Shown in pieces: positions 1 to 6,099 of a DNA stretch of 6,099 bases. This DNA is from Pseudomonadota bacterium. GTDB lineage: Bacteria > Pseudomonadota > Alphaproteobacteria > Rhizobiales > Beijerinckiaceae. Below the pieces are notes generated by a model. The model was not told the DNA's origin, searched no databases, and worked only from the letters and a program-made list of their open reading frames with translations. The stretch is from NCBI GenBank assembly GCA_021780015.1, contig JAJXZN010000061.1, positions 2,486-8,584 of the forward strand, read 5' to 3'. Made by a program: the position numbers and the translations under genes. The stretch's first letter is position 1. Each line of letters begins with the position of its first letter.

Positions 1-350
1 AAGAAATAGAGCGCGATCCCGGTGAGCACCACTGGAATGGCGAGGTCGAGCGCGCCAGCCTGGGCGATGCGCACCGTCAGCGCCCCTAAAAGGCCGCCGG
101 CGAAGGCCGCAACAAAGCCCGCCTCGATCTCGCCGCGAAAAATCTGGCCTTTCCGCAGCAAGGTGGCCGCCGCCGAGAACGTTCCGAAACTCCCCTGCAA
201 TTTGTTGGTGGCGAGCACCTGCAGCGGCGGCAGGCCGGTCAGAAGCAGGAGCGGCACGGTGATGAGCCCGCCGCCGCCGGCGAGGGTGTCGACGAAGCCG
301 GCGACCGCCGCCCCCGCCGCGAGGACCGCGAGCGTTTCGAAATGCAACAA
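1..350 (-). CDS. TSUP (TauE/SafE-like) family membrane permease, N-terminal part, cut by window edge
   Basis: Probable inner-membrane transporter of the TSUP family (sulfite exporter TauE/SafE, YfcA-like), which moves small organic or sulfur-containing anions; the substrate cannot be told here. About 116 codons are visible and the C-terminal half lies beyond the left edge. Numbering from the second TTG (347), the protein opens with a hydrophobic helix (residues 5-19) and then the family-typical Gly-rich re-entrant stretch GFVDTLAGGGGLITVP (17-32). Next come PPLQVLATNKLQG (40-52), FGTFSAA and an Arg/Lys turn (LLRKGQ), then further hydrophobic helices. This order matches the first half of YfcA-type proteins. 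The frame is open from 389, but no ATG or GTG lies in frame before the conserved part, so translation probably starts at one of two adjacent TTG codons (350 or 347). A GGAG lies about 11 bases upstream. The gene is divergent from typA, with about 205 bases between them. The family call is firm, the start uncertain. Confidence 0.85.
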   Translation of the reverse strand, partial: MLHFETLAVLAAGAAVAGFVDTLAGGGGLITVPLLLLTGLPPLQVLATNKLQGSFGTFSAAATLLRKGQIFRGEIEAGFVAAFAGGLLGALTVRIAQAGALDLAIPVVLTGIALYF

Positions 351-402
351 AATGCCCCCGCTCCGGCCGCCAGAGCCCCAGTTTCCAAATCAATTCGATT
401 CG

Positions 403-468
403 TATATGGGATGCTGCAATTGCGAAAGGCCGCCCCATATATTGGGGGCAGCCGGCCTTTTGGCGGCC
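403..468. other. Nested alternative inverted repeats in the typA/TSUP intergenic region
   Basis: Several perfect inverted repeats share bases here. TATATGGG (403-410) pairs with CCCATATA (434-441) across 23 bases, with the palindrome GCAATTGC (416-423) inside. AAAGGCC (425-431) pairs with GGCCTTT (454-460), and stacked on it GCCCC (432-436) pairs with GGGGC (445-449), leaving loop ATATATTG. GGCCGCC (428-434) can also pair with GGCGGCC (462-468). The first pairing and the second hairpin cannot form together because both use CCCC 433-436. This could be an attenuator-like leader for typA, an operator palindrome for either divergent gene, or just GC-rich sequence. The repeats are seen directly; the role is inference. 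Confidence 0.4.
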
Positions 469-555
469 CGTAACTCCCGTAGAGACAAGAGTGTCACACC
501 CATGCGCGATCCTGCCGCGACGCGGCGCGCGCGTTGAACGCTGGATTTGAACTGC

Positions 556-2373
<1,818 letters not shown>

Positions 2374-2388
2374 TCCGTCAGGCGCCCG

Positions 2389-2850
2389 TCAGGCCGTATC
2401 CTCCGGGCCGCTCGTCAGCAGCGCGTGCAGCACGGCCGGGTCCTCGGCAAGCCGCAGCCGTTTGGCGATGTCCTGATCGCGGATCCGCCGCGCGATCGAC
2501 GCCAGCACCGTGACGTAATTGACGACGGAATTTGCCGGAATCAGCAGGAAGAAGATCAGGTCGACCGGCTTTTCGTCGGCCGCCTCGAAGGCGATCGGCC
2601 GGCCGAGCCGGGCGAACAGGCCGAAGAAGTGATCAAGCCCATCGATCCGGGCATGCGGCAGCGCAAAACCCTGCCCAAGGCCGGTCGAGCCGAGCTTCTC
2701 ACGGGCGATGATGGCATTGAAAATCACGTCCTGCGGCAGCCCGAGCGCCGCGCCGGCGCGCCGTGAAAGCTCACGCAAGGCTTGCGTCTTGTCGGTAGCG
2801 AAAAGCTGCGGAATGATATTGGACGGTTCGAGAAATTCGCGGATTTCCAT
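2389..2850 (-). CDS. ptsN: PTS IIA-like nitrogen-regulatory protein (EIIA-Ntr / PtsN)
   Basis: Cytoplasmic phospho-acceptor of the nitrogen phosphotransferase system. EIIA-Ntr receives phosphate from PtsP/PtsO (NPr) and, by its phosphorylation state, controls partners such as K+ transport and sensor kinases rather than carrying sugar. The 153 residues form a single PTS EIIA type-2 domain of normal length. The active-site segment is EKLGSTGLGQGFALPHARIDG (51-71 region) with the phosphorylatable His at residue 66, followed by the FGLFARLGRPIAFEA and PVDLIFFLL strands. A stretch VVNYVTVLASIARRIRD stands where many EIIA-Ntr proteins have a HLxxLA-type sequence, so a second paralogue of PtsN is possible. 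ATG 2850 fits the domain start (MEIREFLEPS); only a weak TAGG is seen as ribosome site, with a hairpin just upstream of it. The gene is convergent with typA (15-base gap). It does not sit behind rpoN-hpf, the common neighbourhood for this gene. Confidence 0.92.
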   Translation of the reverse strand: MEIREFLEPSNIIPQLFATDKTQALRELSRRAGAALGLPQDVIFNAIIAREKLGSTGLGQGFALPHARIDGLDHFFGLFARLGRPIAFEAADEKPVDLIFFLLIPANSVVNYVTVLASIARRIRDQDIAKRLRLAEDPAVLHALLTSGPEDTA

Positions 2851-2862
2851 TGAGATTGCCTA

Positions 2863-2879
2863 GCCGAGCCCTGCTCGGC
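2863..2879 (-). promoter_or_regulatory. Stem-loop in the ptsN leader next to the start codon
   Basis: GCCGAGC (2863-2869) and GCTCGGC (2873-2879) form a perfect 7-bp stem with a three-base loop. Read on the minus strand the loop is AGG, and the stem ends 12 bases before the ptsN ATG. In mRNA it would abut or overlap the ribosome-binding region, and the only other purine-rich site is TAGG between hairpin and ATG. A role in translational control of ptsN is inference. Confidence 0.4.
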
Positions 2880-2937
2880 GCCCCGAAGACAAGCGCCCCT
2901 CGTTCGTCTGAGCGATACGGCGAGGCTATGGGGCTGG

Positions 2938-2943
2938 GTTATA
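2938..2943 (-). promoter_or_regulatory. Candidate -10 element for ptsN
   Basis: The minus strand reads TATAAC here, the closest match to a housekeeping -10 box upstream of ptsN. It would give a leader of roughly 80 bases that includes the start-proximal hairpin. No good -35 is seen at 16-18 bases upstream (CTATCT or TATCTT only), so support is weak. Confidence 0.2.
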
Positions 2944-3189
2944 GCCCTTTGTCGGAGACGAAGATAGGCCACCGCCGCCGGCGGCGCGCCAAAAGCGGGC
3001 GCGGCAGGAAACCGAATCGAGCGCCGAAACCCCTTGGAAAACCGAGCGATCCTCTCCGGAAGGCGGCCGCGACCGGCTAAGAACCGCGCAAAATCTGCCG
3101 ATTGCACAGGCAACATGGCGCAAGAACTGCCTATTCGTTGCAGGAAAACACCGCCCCCCAGAAAAGCAAGACGAAACAGGGTTCTTGCG

Positions 3190-3217
3190 TTGATTAGCGC
3201 GAACCGGCGTGTAGTTT
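3190..3217 (+). promoter_or_regulatory. Candidate porin promoter
   Basis: TTGATT (3190-3195) and TAGTTT (3212-3217) are separated by 16 bases, about 40 bases upstream of the porin ATG, and lie in a locally AT-richer stretch. Both are imperfect matches to -35 and -10 boxes, so this is tentative. An overlapping TTGCGT (3185-3190) is an alternative -35 with a longer spacer. Confidence 0.3.
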
Positions 3218-3244
3218 TGTCACGTTAGAAAATGGGTATCCATT

Positions 3245-3249
3245 GGGGG
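3245..3249 (+). promoter_or_regulatory. Ribosome binding site deciding the porin start
   Basis: GGGGG lies 8 bases before ATG 3258. The alternative TTG start at 3243 would overlap this site, which supports the ATG start. Confidence 0.5.
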
Positions 3250-3257
3250 CAATAGAA

Positions 3258-4586
3258 ATGGCATTTTCGCGCAGATCTTCATTACTGTCGGCGCTCTGTG
3301 CGGGCACGATCCTCGGCGTGACGGGCGGGGTCGCTGCGGCCGCCGATCTGCCGACGACAAAGGCTCCGCCGGCGCCGCCGCCGACTTGGTGGTCGACCGT
3401 CACCGTCAACGGTGAAATCGATGCCGGCATCATGGGCAATCCGGATTCCCCGGGCAGCGGCCTCAACTGGGGCCGGGTGTTCGACCAGACCGCCAACGAG
3501 CCGATGCTGAATTCGGGCATCCTTACGATCCAACGCGCAACTAGCACGACGGACTATGACGTTGGCTTCGTCCTGCAAGCCAACTTCGGCACGGACGCGC
3601 GCTTCCTTCACTATCTCAACGAAGGCGAATTCTGGATCAACTCCAAATACCAGCTCGCGCTCGTCGAGGCCTATCTGCAGGTTCACACACCCTGGATCAC
3701 GCCCGGCGGTATCGATTGGAAAATCGGCCAGTGGCCGACGCTCGAAGGCGTAGAGTCCTTCACGGATCCGTCCGCCAACCTGTTCTATTCACACTCCTAC
3801 ATCTTCAACTATCCCGAGCCGTTCGATGACTTCGGCGTCTTGGCGATCACCCATATCAATCCGACCGTCGATATCTACACCGGTATCAGCACCGGCAACC
3901 AGACGACGCTTCCCGCGTACACCGGCGACAACAACAGCGCACCGGCCTTCGAAGGCGGCGTCGGCCTGAACAAATTGTTCAATGGTGCCGTCACCGTTAT
4001 GGCTTCGACGCATATCGGTCCTGAGAATCCGTTCTTCCAGGCCGATACTCCGTTGACGGGGAACAATGCCGCCAACTCGGCGCTGGTTTTCGAAAACGAC
4101 CTGAACGCCACCTGGACGGTGACGGATAAGCTCACGGCCATCGGCGAAGTCAATTATACCAAGAACGACCTTACCGGCGCCTCGACCTATGGCGCTGTCG
4201 GTTACGCCTCCTGGCAAACGCCTTATGATTGGCTGAAGATCAACGGCCGCGCCGAAGTCTTCCGCGACAACGGCAATGCGGCGGGCGGCGGGACCTATGT
4301 CTGCGCCTTCCCGGGCAACTTCGATTGGGTCAACGCCATCCACGGCTATCCGAACGGCGAATATTGCGGCCCGCCGACGACCTATTTCGAATTCACCGCC
4401 GGCTTGAACATCACGCCGACGCTGCCAGCCTCGATCCCGTTCTTGAAGACCCTCATCTTCCGGCCGGAAGTTCGCTACGACACGTCGCTTAACGGAACCA
4501 CGCCCTTCAACGTCCCGAACAATTCGACCATCGGCACGAAGAGCGACATGGTCACCATCGGCGGCGACGTCATCTTGAAGTTCTGA
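3258..4586 (+). CDS. Outer-membrane beta-barrel porin, BBP2/OmpL-like
   Basis: Predicted outer-membrane channel protein of 442 residues, resembling the BBP2 (putative beta-barrel porin-2, OmpL-like) proteins common in methanotrophic and related alphaproteobacteria. Residues 1-28 or 29 are a Sec signal peptide: basic start (FSRR), hydrophobic core, and Ala-rich cleavage site before ADLPTT. A short Pro-rich linker (KAPPAPPPTWW) leads into strands beginning VTVNGEIDAGI. The rest alternates polar and aromatic residues as amphipathic strands do and ends in Phe (GGDVILKF), the usual C-terminal barrel signal. Asn-, Gly- and Thr-rich stretches would be surface loops. Two cysteines (349 and 370) flank one predicted loop and could form a disulfide. 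I chose ATG 3258 over an in-frame TTG at 3243 because the signal peptide starts there and a GGGGG (3245-3249) lies 8 bases before it. Single gene with its own terminator. The transported solute cannot be inferred. Confidence 0.88.
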   Translation: MAFSRRSSLLSALCAGTILGVTGGVAAAADLPTTKAPPAPPPTWWSTVTVNGEIDAGIMGNPDSPGSGLNWGRVFDQTANEPMLNSGILTIQRATSTTDYDVGFVLQANFGTDARFLHYLNEGEFWINSKYQLALVEAYLQVHTPWITPGGIDWKIGQWPTLEGVESFTDPSANLFYSHSYIFNYPEPFDDFGVLAITHINPTVDIYTGISTGNQTTLPAYTGDNNSAPAFEGGVGLNKLFNGAVTVMASTHIGPENPFFQADTPLTGNNAANSALVFENDLNATWTVTDKLTAIGEVNYTKNDLTGASTYGAVGYASWQTPYDWLKINGRAEVFRDNGNAAGGGTYVCAFPGNFDWVNAIHGYPNGEYCGPPTTYFEFTAGLNITPTLPASIPFLKTLIFRPEVRYDTSLNGTTPFNVPNNSTIGTKSDMVTIGGDVILKF

Positions 4587-4610
4587 TCTCGGCAAGGGAT
4601 CGCAACCATC

Positions 4611-4641
4611 AACGCCGGCCCTCGGGCCGGCGTTTTTATTT
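4611..4641 (+). terminator. Strong rho-independent terminator of the porin gene
   Basis: AACGCCGGCC (4611-4620) and GGCCGGCGTT (4625-4634) form a perfect 10-bp stem with tetraloop CTCG, followed by a T-rich run (TTTTTATTT, 4633-4641). It lies 24 bases after the porin stop. On the minus strand only a short TTGATGG follows, so it would be a weaker stop for the convergent rmuC transcript. Confidence 0.93.
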
Positions 4642-4679
4642 GCCCGGATTCTTCTGCACGCGAGTGCCCGGCGGCGCCT

Positions 4680-5648
4680 TTACTCGGCGGCCTTGCCGAG
4701 CCCGCCCAAGGCAATCTCCGTCTGCGCGGCGACCTCGGCCTTATCGAAATCGAGCAGATCGATACGCTCGCCGCTCTTGGCGATCTTGTCGGCGGAGATC
4801 ACGATGCCGGCGACATCTTCTTGCACCTGGCCGAAATGCGCGCCGAGCTTGCCCACCCTCTGACGCAGCCGCACCACGTCTTCGACGAGCCGGCGCACTT
4901 CGATCTGGATCACATGCGCCTGCTCGCGCACCCGCGCGTCGCGGACGAGCGCCTGCATGACCTGCACCGCCATGACGAGCAGCGACGGCGAGACAATGAC
5001 AATGCGGTTCGTATGCGCCTTCTGAACGACATCCTCGAAATGTTCGGCAAGATCGGCATAAAGCGATTCCGAGGGCACGAAGAGAATGGCGATGTCCTGG
5101 GTCTCGCCGGCGATGAAATAGCGTTCCTTGATATCGGCTATATGCCGGCCAACATCGGTGCGCACGCGCGCCGCCGCCACCTTGCGCGCCTCGCCGTCCT
5201 GCGCGTCCTTCAAGGCGACGAAGGCTTCGAGCGGAAATTTGGCGTCGAGCACCATGAGCCGCTCGTCCCCCGGCAGGCGGATCACGCAATCGGGCCGGCA
5301 GCGGTTCGACAGCGTATGCTGGAACGTATAGGCATTCGCCGGCAGCGCATCGCGGACGATAGCCTCCATACGGCCCTGGCCGAACGCGCCGCGCGCCTGT
5401 TTATTGGCGAGAATTTCTTTGAGGCCGATCACCTCCTCGGTCAGCCCCGTCAAGCGCGCCTGTGCGGCATCGATGACAGCCAAGCGCTCGTTTAGCTTGC
5501 CGAGGCTTTCGCTTGCGTTGCGCGACTGATCTTCGAGGCTGCGGCCGACGCGTGCGCCGACCGATTCGAGCTGCTCGGCAACAAAGCGCGCCAAATCGGC
5601 CTGCCGCGATCCGAGGATCTCGCCCATGCTGCGCAAGCGGCCGGCCAT
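4680..5648 (-). CDS. rmuC: RmuC-family protein (DNA recombination/nuclease-like), N-terminally truncated
   Basis: RmuC proteins limit recombination at inverted repeats and carry a PD-(D/E)XK-like nuclease fold. The core is intact. Counting from the maximal frame start at 5678: NKQARGAFGQGRME (92-105), RPD (128-130), LDAKFPLE (144-151, with the likely catalytic Asp and Lys), GETQD (191-195), VPSE (201-204) and SPSLL (230-234), then a C-terminal helical part with heptad-like Arg/Val/Leu spacing. The part before the core is only about 80 residues of coiled-coil-like sequence (LGSRQADLARFVAEQLESV onward). The N-terminal membrane helix and longer coiled coil usual in the family are absent. Codons upstream of 5648 are antisense to a transporter gene, so the native 5' end is lost. 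Possible starts are ATG 5678, 5648 or 5627; I prefer 5648, which follows the foreign stretch and has a weak AGCGGA before it. A soluble product may still be made, or the gene may be dead. Confidence 0.85.
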   Translation of the reverse strand: MAGRLRSMGEILGSRQADLARFVAEQLESVGARVGRSLEDQSRNASESLGKLNERLAVIDAAQARLTGLTEEVIGLKEILANKQARGAFGQGRMEAIVRDALPANAYTFQHTLSNRCRPDCVIRLPGDERLMVLDAKFPLEAFVALKDAQDGEARKVAAARVRTDVGRHIADIKERYFIAGETQDIAILFVPSESLYADLAEHFEDVVQKAHTNRIVIVSPSLLVMAVQVMQALVRDARVREQAHVIQIEVRRLVEDVVRLRQRVGKLGAHFGQVQEDVAGIVISADKIAKSGERIDLLDFDKAEVAAQTEIALGGLGKAAE

Positions 5649-6000
5649 GCATCCGCTGTCGTTTCTGGCCGTCGGCATGGCCGGCGGCGCATTGCTGCTG
5701 TTGCCGGCGATGATCCTGGAGCTTGCCGGCGGCCGGGCTGTCGTGTTCGACGCCGAGACCGCGGCGAGTTTCGTCTATATCTGCATCTTTCCCTCGCTGC
5801 TCGGTTATCTGTTCCTCAATCGCGGCGTCGAACTGATCGGCGCCAACCGCGCCGCGCCGTTCATCCATCTGGTGCCGGTGTTCGGCTCGGTGCTGGCGAT
5901 CGTGCTGCTCGGCGAACGCTTCGAGTTGTTTCATGCCATAGGCTATGCGCTGGTGTTCGCCGGCATCACCATCGCGACGCGGCGGGTCGCCGCGCGGTAG
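5626..6000 (+). pseudogene. EamA/DMT-family transporter, C-terminal half only
   Basis: Drug/metabolite transporter superfamily (EamA domain) inner-membrane protein fragment. Full-length members have about 300 residues and ten helices in two repeats; only about 124 residues remain, covering four helices of the second repeat: about 11-33, 46-66, 75-96 and 101-118. Typical EamA signatures are present: FPSLLGYLFLNRGVELIGANRA, then HLVPVFGSVLAIVLLGE and GYALVFAGI, ending in a basic tail. The first repeat and the first helix of the second are missing. The frame stays open back to 5530, but that part is antisense to rmuC and contains no ATG, GTG or TTG before 5626. The sequence resembling EamA starts around LRKRPAMHPLSF, exactly where rmuC loses its 5' end. 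I read this as a gene remnant made by a rearrangement, or as the edge of a mis-joined contig. No ribosome site is seen before ATG 5626 or 5647. Confidence 0.85.
5640..5685. repeat. 11-bp perfect inverted repeat at the rmuC/EamA junction
   Basis: GCCGGCCATGC (5640-5650) is the exact reverse complement of GCATGGCCGGC (5675-5685), with 24 bases between. The left arm lies in the overlap where both truncated genes can be read as native, and the right arm lies within the EamA part. The repeat stops at 11 bp on both sides. It may have assisted the rearrangement or may be chance in GC-rich DNA. Confidence 0.6.
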
Positions 6001-6012
6001 GGTCGCAGACGA

Positions 6013-6075
6013 GCACATCCCGCCCGGCGTAGCGGGGAGGGGGACCGCGCGAAGCGCGGTGGGAGGGGCGCCCGA
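6013..6075. repeat. REP-like palindromic extragenic element
   Basis: After the EamA stop, two hairpins lie in tandem: CCCGC (6019-6023) with GCGGG (6032-6036), and a perfect 7-bp stem ACCGCGC (6044-6050) / GCGCGGT (6054-6060) with loop GAA. Between and after them are G-runs (GGGGAGGGGGA, GGGAGGGGC). This layout, CCCGCC..GCGGGGAGGGGGACCGCGCG, resembles short extragenic repeats scattered in many alphaproteobacterial genomes. Only one copy lies in this window, so repetition is from knowledge of such elements, not seen here. It may also act as transcription stop or mRNA-end structure for the EamA remnant. The remaining bases to the right edge hold no recognisable gene. Confidence 0.55.
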
Positions 6076-6099
6076 TGCGCAAGCCTCCGCTCCGTCACC

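Larger units (their letters stand above)
2851..3257. other. Gene-free region between ptsN and the porin gene
   Basis: About 400 bases between two divergent genes. Short reading frames exist on both strands, but none shows a recognisable protein, a signal peptide or a ribosome site, and none continues a neighbouring frame. I read them as chance frames in GC-rich DNA. The left part holds the ptsN leader hairpin and its candidate -10. The middle holds a perfect 14-base palindrome centred at 2979/2980 (CGCCGCC then GGCGGCG). The right part, from about 3130, is less GC-rich and holds the likely porin promoter and leader. The region is long for a simple divergent promoter pair, so a small RNA cannot be excluded, but no intrinsic terminator (stem plus T-run) is seen within it. 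Confidence 0.5.

Noticed and set aside
22..537. 171-codon plus-strand open frame
   Set aside because: It is antisense to the clear TSUP permease and continues into the leader. Ala/Pro/Arg-rich composition is typical of a shadow frame; only its last 11 codons are mentioned as a possible leader peptide.
547..555. TTG start for typA
   Set aside because: It adds three residues before the conserved MNLRNIAIIAH start, and ATG 556 fits the family.
2973..2986. Palindrome CGCCGCC/GGCGGCG
   Set aside because: A repeat of CCG/CGG units that arises easily in this base composition. It has no loop and no T-run.
2724..3123. Open frames of 130 and 65 codons on the minus strand and 76 codons on the plus strand upstream of ptsN
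   Set aside because: Overlapping low-complexity Arg/Ala/Pro-rich frames in GC-rich DNA, without ribosome sites or homology I recognise. In particular none resembles hpf.
3123..3145. Possible sigma-54 (-24/-12) promoter for the porin
   Set aside because: A TTGC is present but the required GG at -24 with correct spacing is missing.
3789..4595. 268-codon minus-strand open frame inside the porin
   Set aside because: It is antisense to a gene with a signal peptide and proper barrel end, and its Arg/Val/Asp-rich composition is typical of a shadow frame.
4821..5495. 224-codon plus-strand open frame inside rmuC
   Set aside because: His/Arg-rich shadow of the conserved RmuC core.
5401..6018. 205-codon minus-strand frame spanning the rmuC/EamA join
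   Set aside because: Although it crosses the junction, it is antisense to the EamA part and out of frame with rmuC, Gln/Arg-rich, and has no recognisable domain. It is not a fusion gene.

Overview
The window is high-GC DNA from what looks like an alphaproteobacterium, probably Hyphomicrobiales near the Beijerinckiaceae/Methylocystaceae. This is an inference from the style of the TypA, RmuC and PtsN proteins, the alphaproteobacterial-type porin (a mature start of ADLPTTKAP after an Ala-rich signal peptide) and a GC-rich extragenic element at the right end. No rRNA, tRNA, CRISPR array, transposase or phage gene is visible.

Layout from left to right. (1) 1-350, minus strand: N-terminal part of a TSUP/TauE-SafE family membrane permease that runs off the left edge. 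(2) 351-555: divergent intergenic region with nested, mutually exclusive inverted repeats in the typA leader. (3) 556-2373, plus: complete typA/bipA, a ribosome-associated translational GTPase. (4) 2389-2850, minus: complete ptsN-like EIIA-Ntr gene convergent with typA. A hairpin plus T-tract inside the typA 3' end serves as its probable terminator. (5) 2851-3257: about 400 bases without a convincing gene, holding the ptsN leader (with a hairpin next to the start codon) and the porin promoter region. (6) 3258-4586, plus: complete outer-membrane beta-barrel porin of the BBP2/OmpL-like type with a signal peptide, followed by a strong rho-independent terminator. (7) 4680-5648, minus: rmuC-family gene with its core domain intact but its N-terminal membrane anchor and coiled coil missing. 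(8) about 5626-6000, plus: only the C-terminal half of an EamA/DMT-family transporter. (9) 6001-6099: a REP-like palindromic extragenic element.

Most of the window is ordinary housekeeping and envelope genes that do not form one pathway; the complete genes look singly transcribed. The most unusual place is about 5626-5685. Two head-to-head genes, rmuC and the EamA transporter, have each lost their 5' portion at the same point, and an 11-bp perfect inverted repeat sits there. This is either a real rearrangement scar or a chimeric assembly join. I found no convincing new multi-gene system. The secondary leads are RNA-structure candidates in the typA and ptsN leaders.
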